Source: an uncultured Lachnospiraceae bacterium (lineage in GTDB: Bacteria > Bacillota > Clostridia > Lachnospirales > Lachnospiraceae). Taken from it: a stretch of DNA of 64,000 nucleotides. The stretch spans positions 62,001 to 126,000 of the forward strand of contig CAJUDM010000003.1 in NCBI GenBank assembly GCA_910584915.1. Direction: 5' to 3'. The translations under genes and the position numbers were made by a program. Each line of letters starts with the position of its first letter. The first letter of the stretch is position 1. The notes beneath the pieces are model-generated. The model worked only from the letters and a program-made list of their open reading frames with translations. It did not search any database and was not told the DNA's origin. Positions 1-9,202 of this stretch are shown one piece after another.

Positions 1-2
1 CC

Positions 3-1550
3 GTTAAAATAACAAATGTTGGAAAGGTTTACAGCGGGCGGGAAGTGGCGGAGCTCTATGTGACGCCGCCCGCGGGGGAGATGGAGAAGGAATACCGGAG
101 GCTTGTCGGCTTTGGAAAGTCAGAGCTGCTCGCGCCGGGGGAATGCCGGGAGATTACGCTGGAAGTACCTCTGGAGAGACTCTCTTCCTATTCTGAGAAA
201 ACGCCTGGCTGGGTTCTGGAAAAGGGAGAGTATACATTCTGGCTCGGAAATTCCCTTGCATCTTCCGTTCCGGTATCCGCGGCAGTGCTGTCCGAGGATA
301 TTGTCTTGACGAGGACAAAACATATCGCTCCGCTGCAGAAGGAACTGACCGAGTTAAAGCAGCCTGCGGAGGGGATGCGGATAAAGCGGGAGAAGCTTGC
401 CGGGCTTGTGCGCGAAAAGGGACTGCCGATATTGGAACTGAACACGGCTGTTGCCAGGAAGGAGATCATTTATCGGGAAAACAGAGATTTTACAGCGAAG
501 GAAGCGGCGGCTTTCGTGGATATGTTAACCACAGGACAGTTGATCGCCCTCGCCAGCGGGGATGCGGCAGGGAATGGGCAGGATGCGGGCGGAAATCTGG
601 GGGCGGCGGGTATATCTGTGCCGGGTTCCGCGGGTGAGACAAGCGGATGCGCGCTGGCTGACGGGCTGGCTTCCATTGTGCTGGCTGACGGACCGGCAGG
701 GCTGCGGCTGATGAAGCATTACAATGTGGAGAATGGAAAGATCCTGCCGAAACCTTCCTCTTTTGCGCTGGAAGGCGGTATTTTCTGTGCAGATATGGAG
801 GAGGAGCCGGGAGAGCGGTACTATCAGTACTGTACGGCGATGCCTGTGGGGACGCTGCTCGCCCAGAGCTGGGACTGCGGCCTGCTCCGGGAGATCGGAG
901 AGATGGTCGGCGGGGAGATGGAAGAGTTCGGGGTTACGCTGTGGCTTGCGCCGGGGATGAATATCCACAGGAATCCTCTGTGCGGCAGAAATTTTGAGTA
1001 TTACGCGGAAGATCCGCTGCTCTCGGGAAAAATGGCGGCGGCTGTGACAGACGGTGTACAGTCCGTGCCGGGCTGCGGCACGACGATCAAGCATCTCACC
1101 TGCAACAACCAGGAGGACAACCGGATGGGCTCGGACAGCATCGTCTCTGAGCGGGCGCTGCGCGAGATCTATCTGAAAGGGTTTGAGATCGCGGTGAAGG
1201 AATCCCAGCCCATGTCTATCATGACCAGTTACAATCTGCTGAACGGCGTGCATGTGGCAAATAACCATGATATCTGTACGGATGTGATCCGCTCGGAGTG
1301 GGGATTTGCGGGAATGATCATGACGGACTGGACAACGACCGAGCAGGGGGAGGACTGCACGGCTTCCGGCTGTATGCGCGCGGGGAATGACCTGGTGATG
1401 CCCGGGGCAGCCTGCGACAGGGAGAATCTGGAGAGAGAACTGGCGGAGGGAACCTTGAAGAGGGAAGACCTGAAGGCGTGCATCAGCAGGCTGGTGGATA
1501 TCATATGGCGGTCGAACCGGTATGAGGGAGCCGTGGCGTATAAGAGATAA
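3..1550 (+). CDS. GH3 glycoside hydrolase, inverted domain order, 5' end outside window
   Basis: Cytoplasmic GH3 beta-glycosidase (beta-glucosidase-like), predicted to trim imported glycosides. The open frame runs in from base 3 without a start, so the N-terminal part lies outside the window. What is visible starts in a fibronectin-III-like domain (ELYVTPP) and continues into the GH3 TIM-barrel domain with LADGPAGLR, GRNFEYYAEDP, KHLTCNNQE and the nucleophile Asp in MTDW (codon at 1326). Barrel after FnIII is the reverse of the usual GH3 order. It closely matches the complete paralogue at 9824-12343: by hand I count about 18 differences in the last 205 residues. No signal peptide can be judged. 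The substrate is unknown. Confidence 0.9.
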   Translation, partial: VKITNVGKVYSGREVAELYVTPPAGEMEKEYRRLVGFGKSELLAPGECREITLEVPLERLSSYSEKTPGWVLEKGEYTFWLGNSLASSVPVSAAVLSEDIVLTRTKHIAPLQKELTELKQPAEGMRIKREKLAGLVREKGLPILELNTAVARKEIIYRENRDFTAKEAAAFVDMLTTGQLIALASGDAAGNGQDAGGNLGAAGISVPGSAGETSGCALADGLASIVLADGPAGLRLMKHYNVENGKILPKPSSFALEGGIFCADMEEEPGERYYQYCTAMPVGTLLAQSWDCGLLREIGEMVGGEMEEFGVTLWLAPGMNIHRNPLCGRNFEYYAEDPLLSGKMAAAVTDGVQSVPGCGTTIKHLTCNNQEDNRMGSDSIVSERALREIYLKGFEIAVKESQPMSIMTSYNLLNGVHVANNHDICTDVIRSEWGFAGMIMTDWTTTEQGEDCTASGCMRAGNDLVMPGAACDRENLERELAEGTLKREDLKACISRLVDIIWRSNRYEGAVAYKR

Positions 1551-1562
1551 AAGATGAAAGAA

Positions 1563-1585
1563 CAGGGGGACAGTCATGTCCCCTG
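1563..1585. terminator. Hairpin between convergent genes
   Basis: GGGGAC pairs with GTCCCC around a short loop, between the end of the GH3 gene and the stop codon of the convergent response regulator (1574-1576), which lies inside the hairpin. No clear U-tract on either side, so terminator function is uncertain. Confidence 0.4.
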
Positions 1586-3139
1586 CCGTTCCTTCCTGTA
1601 CTGTTCCGGAGAACATCCCATCTTCTTTTTAAAGATCCGGAAGAAATACTTTGGATTATCGTATCCTACCGCTTTGGATATCTGGTACATCTTCCGATCG
1701 GAATGCTCTAACAGTTCGGATGCTTTTTCAATACGGATATCATTGAGATAGTCGATAAATTTCATGCCGGTCTTCTGCTTGAAAAGCGTGCTCAGGTAAC
1801 TCCTGTTCAGGTAAAACAGGGAGGCGATAAAGTCCTGCGTCAGGCTTTTCTGATAATTGTGCTTCATATAGATCCGTACATTTTCGATCACATCATCCTG
1901 CGCATAAATACTCTTCGGGCGCAGCATTTCCGCGATATTCAGGAAAAACTGAAGATAGTAGTCCCTCAGCTCTTCGATCCGGAAAAGGCGGCTGACAACA
2001 TTCTGCACGCTGCCGGAAGATTTGGTGCTGTTCTGTTCCAGATAGTAGTCCAGAATGTCCCGGCACTGACTGGAAAGATAGTAGCAATAGTACTTCGCGT
2101 CGTGCAGGGTGAAGGAAGGGATAGAACAGAACCACTCGAAGAGCTGTCCTGTGAGTTTGCGGATCTCTTCCTGATTTCCCGCTTCCACATAAAAAAGAAA
2201 TTTATCCTCCTGATCCCATACGACCTGTCTTGCGGGCGTATTGTCATTATAGGCATAACTGCACAGGGAGGGCCCGTTCAGCTTCTGCTGATTTAGGGCG
2301 TCGGAAGTCTCGCTGAAGGCGGCGTGCAGTTCCATCAGGTCAGAATGTGTGTGGCTGATGCCGATCAGCAGAGGGGATTCGTGCTGGCGGGCTAATGTAA
2401 GCAGCGCATCGGTGATCTGCCTGATCAGGTTTTCCGCCTTGACAGGTTTTTCAGGCGGCAGAAACAGGATCAGAAAACCGATCTGGGGCTGGGTGCTGTT
2501 GGAGAGATAGAGCCCCAGATCTCCGAAACCGCCGTCCTCGAGCCACTCCTGAATGTTCAGCTCGGAGAAATTTTTGTCACAGTAGAGCGTCAGCAGTACG
2601 AGCTGATGGGTATTGTTGATAAAGTTCAGTTTTTCGGAGGTGATGGCGCCGTCCCCGGTGTAAAAGCCCAGAATCAGATTGGTCAGATATTGAATGTCGT
2701 ATTCATAGCGGGCGGCTTCCTTCTGCTCATGGCTGTCCATGATCTGCTGTGTGATGGTCTGGCTGTTTTTAAGCCGTTCGATCGCTTTTTCCACGCATGC
2801 GCCGATCGCCTCGCGGCTGAAAGGTTTTAACAGGTAATCTATGGCATCTGCGGAGAAAGCATGTTTTAAGTAATTGAAATCCCGGTAGCCGCTGATGACG
2901 ATAAGCGGCATATCGGGGTAATGCTCCGCCAGATAGGGCAAAAGTTCCGTGCCGTTCATCCCCGGCATCTGCATGTCGAGGATGACAAAGTCGGGATGGA
3001 GTTTTTCGATCAGGGCGATGCCTTCCGCTCCTTCCGAAGCTTCCGCGATACAGTCCACTTCGTGGGCAGTGCGTTCCAGTTTTTTGATCGTACCTTTGCG
3101 GATCAGGGTTTCATCATCGATAATGATATAAGTATACAT
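1574..3139 (-). CDS. YesN-type response regulator, receiver plus AraC HTH
   Basis: Transcriptional regulator of the adjacent sugar locus. The N-terminal receiver domain has the acidic pair D8/D9 and phospho-acceptor D55 in VILDMQMPG, with the conserved Lys in LLKPFS. A middle region of about 270 residues is typical of YesN proteins. The C-terminal AraC-type double HTH includes NRSYLSTLFKQKTG and AVGYDNPKYFFRIFKK. I place the start at 3139 because AAGGAGA sits six bases upstream; an in-frame GTG at 3172 overlaps the kinase stop. It follows the kinase gene directly, in the same operon. Its likely target is the pair of direct repeats at 4990-5027. Confidence 0.92.
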   Translation of the reverse strand: MYTYIIIDDETLIRKGTIKKLERTAHEVDCIAEASEGAEGIALIEKLHPDFVILDMQMPGMNGTELLPYLAEHYPDMPLIVISGYRDFNYLKHAFSADAIDYLLKPFSREAIGACVEKAIERLKNSQTITQQIMDSHEQKEAARYEYDIQYLTNLILGFYTGDGAITSEKLNFINNTHQLVLLTLYCDKNFSELNIQEWLEDGGFGDLGLYLSNSTQPQIGFLILFLPPEKPVKAENLIRQITDALLTLARQHESPLLIGISHTHSDLMELHAAFSETSDALNQQKLNGPSLCSYAYNDNTPARQVVWDQEDKFLFYVEAGNQEEIRKLTGQLFEWFCSIPSFTLHDAKYYCYYLSSQCRDILDYYLEQNSTKSSGSVQNVVSRLFRIEELRDYYLQFFLNIAEMLRPKSIYAQDDVIENVRIYMKHNYQKSLTQDFIASLFYLNRSYLSTLFKQKTGMKFIDYLNDIRIEKASELLEHSDRKMYQISKAVGYDNPKYFFRIFKKKMGCSPEQYRKERQGT

Positions 3140-3173
3140 ACTTTGTCTCCTTGCGGTGAGGATAAAATCCACT

Positions 3174-4907
3174 TCACTTCATAACGGGAAGTTTGATACG
3201 GATATTGGTCCAGTTCCCGAAATCGCTTGTGATGGAAAGCCCGTATCCGTGTCCGTAATACAATTCGATACGGGAGTGAATGTTTTTCAGCCCGATGCTC
3301 TGTTTGTTGCGGTGTCCGAGCTCCGTGAAGGAAGCTTCCTCGCTCAACGTTTTCTGCAGGGCGATGATCTGCGGCGTTTCCATACCCTGTCCGTTGTCCA
3401 GCACATCTATGTACAGATAGTTGCCCTCAGCCTTGCCCGTGATCGTGATCAGGTCGCCGCAGGTACAATATTTCAGACCGTGATAGAGTGCGTTTTCCAC
3501 AAGGGGCTGGAGGATCAGCTTTAATACTTTCTGACATTTGAATTCTTCTGTCATATCTATAGCGAGCCGGAAACGGTAGTCGAAGCGGATCTGCTGGATG
3601 GATACATAATCTTGTACATTTCCGAGTTCCTCGTTTATTGTGACCAGTTCGCTCTGTGTTTTCAGGGTGTAGCGGAACATATTTCCGAGACAGAGCGACA
3701 TGGTGGCGATCCGGTCATTGTCCTCGAGTTCCGCCATGCTGTTGATGGATTCTAAAGTGTTGAACAGGAAATGAGAGTTGATCCGTGCCTCCAGCGATTT
3801 CATCTGGGCGTCCAGCACGACGAGTTTGTCGTGATAATCCTGCTTGATGGCGGCGTTTAAGGATTCAGCCATCGTATTGTAGCCGTTATATAAGGTTCCG
3901 ACTTCATCCATCCTGCTCAAGTAGCGGGTGGAAAGTTCCAGGGAATGTCCTTTCTGAGATGCCATCTGGCTGCTCAGCTCCTCCAGCGGCTTTACCAGCC
4001 GGTAGGAGACAAAGTAGGCGATGATCAGGAAATTGGCGATACAGACGAGAGCCACCAGGATCATCAGGATCAGCGTGAGATTGAATTCCTGAAACAGGCT
4101 GCCGTAGTCTACCACGGCAGTCAGGCGCAGCGGGGAGAGGGCGAGGTCGCACTGCATGACCTTGCGGTTGTCGTCGGTGAAGGTGCTCGTGATCTCGTCG
4201 TAGTTGGTGTAGAGTACGCCGTTTGTCGTTTTATCATCGATCGTGAGGAGGGTGATATCGGGCATGGAGTTGACGGCGCTTAAGTCAAACACCTCGGGAT
4301 CGCAGTCGATCAGCAGAACGCCTAACGGCTCATGAGTGTATACATCGCTCAGATACTGGGCAAAGAACACAGAGTGTTTCTTCCCGGTGAAGAGGGTGTG
4401 TGTATCTACGGTACTGACATACAGGCGACCGTTCAGCTCTTTTGTTTTCTTATACCAGGGCATCCGCTCGAAATCGGTGTCTTTGTTGAGGATGCCGTTC
4501 TGCTCATTGGTGCAGGAAAAGATATAGCCGGAGGGCGTGATGACATAGATGCCGTAGAGATAGTCATCGGCGTACAGATGGCTTAAGCAGGCTCTGTTGA
4601 ACTCCTGGGACGCCTGATAGTATTCGTAAATCTCGGGGCGTGCGTCGGGATCTGAAAACAGTTCCAGATTCGGAATGACGGTGGAGCCGTCGCTGTAGTA
4701 AAAATGAAACAGGCTGGTGGTGCGGGCGATGCCGTTCAGCGTGTTGTTGGCTGTCTCCGCGGCGTTTTCAAACAGGCGCGCCGAGAATTCATCCATGCGC
4801 TGATAGATGGACTGGGTATAGCGCATGTAGGAAAAGCCGGTGAGGATAAGCAGCGGCGTGATGGCGAGAATGCTGAAAACCAGAAATATTTTTACGCGAA
4901 GTTTCAT
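3174..4907 (-). CDS. YesM-type sensor histidine kinase
   Basis: Membrane sensor kinase paired with the response regulator just downstream. TM1 is at about residues 7-29. An extracellular sensor region of about 240 residues (dCache-like by position) follows, then TM2 at about 275-300, a HAMP linker (YRLVKPLEEL), the His_kinase domain with phospho-acceptor H379 in NSHFLFNTLE, and a HATPase domain with LVENALYHG and DNGQGM. The 577-residue length is normal for YesM. It is transcribed away from the solute-binding protein gene and shares the intergenic region 4908-5112 with it. The ligand is probably a glycoside or oligosaccharide, inferred only from context. Confidence 0.92.
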   Translation of the reverse strand: MKLRVKIFLVFSILAITPLLILTGFSYMRYTQSIYQRMDEFSARLFENAAETANNTLNGIARTTSLFHFYYSDGSTVIPNLELFSDPDARPEIYEYYQASQEFNRACLSHLYADDYLYGIYVITPSGYIFSCTNEQNGILNKDTDFERMPWYKKTKELNGRLYVSTVDTHTLFTGKKHSVFFAQYLSDVYTHEPLGVLLIDCDPEVFDLSAVNSMPDITLLTIDDKTTNGVLYTNYDEITSTFTDDNRKVMQCDLALSPLRLTAVVDYGSLFQEFNLTLILMILVALVCIANFLIIAYFVSYRLVKPLEELSSQMASQKGHSLELSTRYLSRMDEVGTLYNGYNTMAESLNAAIKQDYHDKLVVLDAQMKSLEARINSHFLFNTLESINSMAELEDNDRIATMSLCLGNMFRYTLKTQSELVTINEELGNVQDYVSIQQIRFDYRFRLAIDMTEEFKCQKVLKLILQPLVENALYHGLKYCTCGDLITITGKAEGNYLYIDVLDNGQGMETPQIIALQKTLSEEASFTELGHRNKQSIGLKNIHSRIELYYGHGYGLSITSDFGNWTNIRIKLPVMK

Positions 4908-4989
4908 GGATATACCTCGATCGATCTGAACCTGTACCGATCAATGTGTTCCCGCGGGGAATGAGCCGGACGGGAGTTGTATCGGGAAA

Positions 4990-5027
4990 CCAAAAAAAGT
5001 ATACATCGTAATCCAAAAAAAGTATAC
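4990..5027. promoter_or_regulatory. 15-bp direct repeats, predicted YesN-type binding site
   Basis: The sequence CCAAAAAAAGTATAC occurs exactly at 4990-5004 and again at 5013-5027, a 23-bp period or about two helical turns. A possible -10 (TAGAAT, 5039-5044) follows, and the position where a -35 should be falls on A-tract sequence within the second repeat. This arrangement suits class-II activation by the AraC-type response regulator encoded next door. Regulation is inferred; the repeats are seen directly. Confidence 0.65.
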
Positions 5028-5112
5028 CATGCATGTGTTAGAATGTAAACAACGAAAAGAAAGGACACGGTCCTGACTGTGAAAAATGCGAAAAGCAAAG
5101 GAGGAACATATC

Positions 5113-6495
5113 ATGAAGTGGAACAAGGCAGTATCGATGCTCTGCGCGGCGGCAATGACACTCAGCATGCTGACGGGATGCGGAGCGGGAGGAGGAAATG
5201 ATGAACCCGCTGAGGCGGCAGGCGCGGACGAGGAGGTATCGGCGGAGGCGAAAGCGCCTGCGGACATCTATGATCATGAGGCGATCGAGAATGCGGGGGA
5301 CATCACGCTGACCATGATGGTATCGGGGACGGCATATGAGAATGACTTTGAGACGGAACAGCTCCCGAATCTTGTGAAGGAGAAATGGCCCAACGTGACA
5401 TTGGAGGTTACCAAGCTCCCGGACGATAATTATTATACTTCGCTGAAGACAAAACTGGCATCCGGCGAGTGCCCGGACATTATTCTGACGCAGCCCATGT
5501 ACGCGGGGCAGAACTCCTGTTATTCCATGGCGGAAGCAGGTTATCTGACACCGTTAAATGATCTGGATGCGGTGGAGGGCAGGCAGGACCTTTCCTCTGT
5601 CACCTATAAGGGCGATATCGTGACATTGACGAACTCCATCTCCATTCTGGGCTGCTATTACAACAAAGATCTGTTTGCCCAGGCGGGTATTACGGCAGAA
5701 CCCCAGAGCTGGGATGAATTTCTGGAGGATTGCAAGAAGCTGCAGGATGCGGGCATCCAGCCGATCGTGATGGGAGACAAGGATCAGTATGTGCTTCAGT
5801 TCGGTCTCTATCAGCTTGCGGCAAATGAGATCTACTCGAAAAACCCGGATTACGATACGCAGCTCAGAACGGGCGACACCAGCTTTACCGACGAGGGCAC
5901 ATGGGATACCGTCCTGGAAATGTACAAGACGCTGTATGACAATAACTATATCGACGCCAGCCAGTCTCTCGGCTATGGCGCATCCCAGGCGATCACGGAC
6001 TTCATCGACGGGAAGGCGGCTATGACATTTGACGGCTCTTTCAACGCGACGGCGCTGACGGCGGAGGGCGCGGCAGGCGCTTTTGAGAGAGGCTATTTCC
6101 CGATTCCGGGTAAAGAGGGCGTATATACCGCAACCTGTCTCGGCGCGGGATACAGCATCTACAGCGGCTCCGATTATGTGGATGAATGCAAAGAACTGCT
6201 CGACTACTGGATGGACGGAAAATCGGACGTCTGGAAAGCTTATCTTTCCACAGGAAGAACGATCGCTACATATGGCGAGGGCGCAGATTCCACACCTAAT
6301 TATGATCTTTTTAAGCCGTTTATCGATCTGCTTAACGAAGGCAAAGGCTTCTACTGGTGTAATCAGGCATGGCCGGCAGGAACGGAGACAGAGATGGAGG
6401 CGCTGTTCAGCGAAATGGTAGGCGGACAGGGCACTACGGTGGAAGATATCACCCAGGGCATGCAGGATAAGTTTGAGGATCTGCTGGACGATTGA
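5113..6495 (+). CDS. Carbohydrate ABC transporter substrate-binding lipoprotein
   Basis: Extracellular solute-binding protein (family 1, CUT1 type) that would deliver a sugar or glycoside to the permeases at 6644 and 7558. The start at 5113 has AAAGGAGG upstream. The signal peptide ends in the lipobox LTGC, so it should be lipid-anchored; an acidic linker follows. The mature part has the expected alpha/beta binding-protein pattern, including the segment GCYYNKDLFAQAG near the ligand cleft and a C-terminal helical region. About 460 residues, the normal size. It is the first gene of the divergent operon and is probably activated by the YesMN pair. Confidence 0.93.
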   Translation: MKWNKAVSMLCAAAMTLSMLTGCGAGGGNDEPAEAAGADEEVSAEAKAPADIYDHEAIENAGDITLTMMVSGTAYENDFETEQLPNLVKEKWPNVTLEVTKLPDDNYYTSLKTKLASGECPDIILTQPMYAGQNSCYSMAEAGYLTPLNDLDAVEGRQDLSSVTYKGDIVTLTNSISILGCYYNKDLFAQAGITAEPQSWDEFLEDCKKLQDAGIQPIVMGDKDQYVLQFGLYQLAANEIYSKNPDYDTQLRTGDTSFTDEGTWDTVLEMYKTLYDNNYIDASQSLGYGASQAITDFIDGKAAMTFDGSFNATALTAEGAAGAFERGYFPIPGKEGVYTATCLGAGYSIYSGSDYVDECKELLDYWMDGKSDVWKAYLSTGRTIATYGEGADSTPNYDLFKPFIDLLNEGKGFYWCNQAWPAGTETEMEALFSEMVGGQGTTVEDITQGMQDKFEDLLDD

Positions 6496-6643
6496 TAAGT
6501 TGTTAGGGAAGCGGGGCTGCGCCTGGCAGGGCTCAGGGCGGCTCCGTTTTGTGCACAGGACCGCACAGGGGAAGCTGTCATGCGGGCTGTGCGGCGGGCG
6601 GGGAGGATCGTGCCCGTCCGATCAAAATAGGAGGAGGCTGATC

Positions 6644-7558
6644 ATGGCTAAGACATCCAAAAAAGGTGTAAAAAATTATACATCGCCGGTCTTTACGAGA
6701 CGGATGTACTATTTCCTGATACCGGCACTGGCATTTTTCCTGATCTTCTGGATCTATCCGGTGCTGCAGTTATTTTATTACAGTGTCACAGATTTTAACG
6801 GCATCAATTATGATTTTGATTTTGTGGGCATGAAGAACTATGCCAGGGTATTGTCCAACGGCACGCTGACCAACTCGATGAAAAATACGCTGATCTATGC
6901 GGTGATGACTGTCTGCATCAGCAATATCATCGGCCTGGCTGTGGCGATGATCCTGAATACGAAAATAAAAATGAAGGGGCTGTTCCGGACCTGCGCCTAT
7001 TTCCCGGCGCTGTTCAGCGCTATCGTGGTAGGCTTTATCTGGTCCTACGTGTATATGCCGGGAGCAGGTATGATCGCGAACCTGATCACCATGGTGGGCG
7101 GAGACGGCGCGGCGTTCAATCCGCTCGGCAACTATAAGACGGCATTGTTTGCCATAGCCATGGTGGAGATCTGGAAAGGGTTCGGTACGACGATGATCAT
7201 TTATCTGGCGGGGCTGCAGACCGTGGATGAGAGCCTGCTGGAGGCGGCGAGCATAGACGGCTGTACGCAGTGGCAGCAGATCAAGTGGGTAAAGCTTCCG
7301 CTGATTTCCTCCACGATCACGATCAATGTGATATTGTCCGTTATTTCCGGGCTGAAGGCGTTCGACTATTCCTTTATCATGACAAACGGCGGGCCGGGGA
7401 AATCCACAAAGACTTTGATGTTTCAGGTATATGAAACGGCATTTACAGACCAGAAGATGGGGCGTGCGAGCGCGTTCTCGGTACTTGCCTTTGCGTTTAT
7501 CATTCTGATCACTGTGCTGATGCTGCTTTATATGAATAAGAAGGAGGTAGAGCTGTGA
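6644..7558 (+). CDS. Carbohydrate ABC transporter permease (MalF/UgpA-like)
   Basis: Six-helix inner-membrane permease of a CUT1 importer, 304 residues. The ATG at 6644 is preceded by AGGAGGAGG; the frame stays open further upstream through the GC-rich spacer, but no better start is seen there. The EAA loop that contacts the ATPase is visible as EAASIDGCTQWQQ. The stop overlaps the ATG of the second permease. The 148-bp gap after the binding-protein gene is G-rich and can fold, which may lower permease expression relative to the binding protein. Confidence 0.93.
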   Translation: MAKTSKKGVKNYTSPVFTRRMYYFLIPALAFFLIFWIYPVLQLFYYSVTDFNGINYDFDFVGMKNYARVLSNGTLTNSMKNTLIYAVMTVCISNIIGLAVAMILNTKIKMKGLFRTCAYFPALFSAIVVGFIWSYVYMPGAGMIANLITMVGGDGAAFNPLGNYKTALFAIAMVEIWKGFGTTMIIYLAGLQTVDESLLEAASIDGCTQWQQIKWVKLPLISSTITINVILSVISGLKAFDYSFIMTNGGPGKSTKTLMFQVYETAFTDQKMGRASAFSVLAFAFIILITVLMLLYMNKKEVEL

Positions 7559-8418
7559 TGGGCAACAAGAATAATGAGACAGGCGGCGCTTCCAAACGAA
7601 CCATGAAAAAAGCTCTGCTGTATGCGGCTGTCATTGTATTCTGCGTGATCGTGATATCGCCGTTAGTGATCGTGTTTTCCAGTTCTCTGAGAACACCGGG
7701 CAATCAGACATCGCCGCTGAATTTGTTTATTGAATTTTCCGGCGCCAGTTATGCGCAGGCTTTCAGCAATATGAATTATCCGATGGAACTGCTCAACAGT
7801 ATCATGACAACTGCGGGTTCGGTGCTGTGCATCGTGATCTTTTCCACGATGGCGGCTTATCCGATCGGGCGTATCAAATCGAAGACGGCGAAGTTTTTAT
7901 ATTACTTTTTTATCTCCGGCCTGATCATTCCCTCACAGATGGTCATTGTGCCGATCGCACAGACTTTAAACCGTCTGGGGATCCCCAATACGAGATTTAC
8001 GCCGATGATCATGTTTATCACCTGTTCCCTGCCTTTCTCGGTATTTCTGTTCTCCGGTTTTATGAAGGGCGTGCCGGTGGAGATCGAGGAGTCGGCGTAT
8101 ATGGACGGGGCGACGCTGCCGAGGCGCTTTTCAACCGTAGTGTTTCCGCTTTTGCAGCCGGCGATCGTATCCTGTGTGATCACGCAGGGACTCTGGATCT
8201 GGAACGATTATTTTTATCCGATGGTGTTTATCTCCAAAAAGGCACAGTATTCTCTGCCGGTGGGCATGCTGCAGTTCCTGGGGGATAAGGAGAATCCGGC
8301 ACAGTGGAACGTTCTGTTTGCCGCCTGCGTGCTCTGCGCGCTGCCGCTGATCCTGGTATTTCTGGCGCTGCAGAAACAATTTGTAAACGGTATCGCGGCG
8401 GGAGCCGTAAAGGGGTAA
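7558..8418 (+). CDS. Carbohydrate ABC transporter permease (MalG/UgpE-like)
   Basis: Second permease subunit of the CUT1 importer, about 286 residues with six predicted helices and the EAA loop EESAYMDGATLPRRF. ATG 7558 overlaps the TGA of the previous gene; a GTG at 7555 with AAGGAGG upstream is an equally good start. No ATP-binding subunit is encoded in the locus, so the pair presumably uses a shared MsmK/MsiK-type ATPase encoded elsewhere, as is known for many Firmicute CUT1 systems. Confidence 0.92.
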   Translation: MGNKNNETGGASKRTMKKALLYAAVIVFCVIVISPLVIVFSSSLRTPGNQTSPLNLFIEFSGASYAQAFSNMNYPMELLNSIMTTAGSVLCIVIFSTMAAYPIGRIKSKTAKFLYYFFISGLIIPSQMVIVPIAQTLNRLGIPNTRFTPMIMFITCSLPFSVFLFSGFMKGVPVEIEESAYMDGATLPRRFSTVVFPLLQPAIVSCVITQGLWIWNDYFYPMVFISKKAQYSLPVGMLQFLGDKENPAQWNVLFAACVLCALPLILVFLALQKQFVNGIAAGAVKG

Positions 8419-8433
8419 TGATAACGTCAGGGG

Positions 8434-9060
8434 ATGATACAAAATATCATGAAGAAAAATGATATAGGCTATTTTTGGGAATTTTATAAATGGCAGATCA
8501 TGGCGGCGCTTGTTGTTCTGGCAGCGGGGATATACCTGCTTGGCGCCGCCCTGACAAAAAGGGAATGCGTGCTCTCTGTCATACTGTTTGACTGCCACAC
8601 GGATATTGCGCGGGAACAGATGGAGGGGCAGCTGCAGCAGGCGCTTGGGCTCGATGAGAAAAAGTATGCGGTTTCCGTGGAGAACAGCCTGATGATCGCG
8701 GACACGGAGTCGGGGAGCTACGCAATGACGAGCCTGTCCCGGTTTCTTGCGGATATCGGCAGTGAAAAGCTGGATGTGTGCGGCATGCTGGAAGCAGATT
8801 TTCATAAATATGACGATGCGGGGACGTTTCTGGATCTGAGGGAATGTCTGGATGAGAAAGCGTTGCGGGAGCTTGGTGATGCTCTGCTTGTCACAGAGGA
8901 CGGACGAATCAGCGGCATCTATGCAGATCTTCTTCCGGGCATGCAGAGGGACGGCTGTTATGACAAAGCGGGCAGCAGAGGAGTGGTCGGCGTCATCTAT
9001 AATACGAAGCACAGGGATGCGGCGGCGGAGTATCTGTTATATTTGGCGGAACTGGAATAG
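8434..9060 (+). CDS. Unrecognised membrane-anchored protein in the sugar locus
   Basis: I do not recognise this family. The 208-residue product has a short cytoplasmic N-terminus (YFWEFYKWQI), one transmembrane helix at about residues 23-42 and a soluble part predicted to be outside the cell. The soluble part ends with GVIYNTKHRDAAAEYL, which recalls the end of small binding-protein folds, but that likeness is weak. It lies between the permease and a DUF624 gene, spaced like an operon member, so a role as a transport or sensor accessory is plausible. The start is ambiguous (8434, or 8449 at MKKND). Confidence 0.6.
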   Translation: MIQNIMKKNDIGYFWEFYKWQIMAALVVLAAGIYLLGAALTKRECVLSVILFDCHTDIAREQMEGQLQQALGLDEKKYAVSVENSLMIADTESGSYAMTSLSRFLADIGSEKLDVCGMLEADFHKYDDAGTFLDLRECLDEKALRELGDALLVTEDGRISGIYADLLPGMQRDGCYDKAGSRGVVGVIYNTKHRDAAAEYLLYLAELE

Positions 9061-9061
9061 A

Positions 9062-9173
9062 CCGAGCTGAAAGCGAGGGATACGAACAAAAAGCGAAGCG
9101 TTTGTGAGTTGGAGAACTGACCGAGCTGAAAGCGAGGGATACGAACAAAAAGCGAAGCGTTTGTGAGTTGGAG
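9062..9173. repeat. 59-bp tandem repeat, two copies
   Basis: 53 bases are identical at 9062-9114 and 9121-9173, a period of 59 bp. Each copy holds ACAAAAAGCGAAGCGTTTGT, whose centre GCGAAGC can form a compact GAA-loop hairpin. It fills the gap between the unknown gene and the DUF624 gene. Two copies only, with no CRISPR-like spacers. Confidence 0.85.
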
Positions 9174-9202
9174 GATTGTAGTACTGGAATAAGAGGAACA
9201 TT

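Noticed and set aside
525..1616. Long antisense open frame across the first GH3 gene
   Set aside because: Rich in Arg/His/Pro with no recognisable domain; it is the usual by-product of coding on the plus strand.
9062..9173. CRISPR array
   Set aside because: Only two directly adjacent units without spacers of regular length, and no cas genes.
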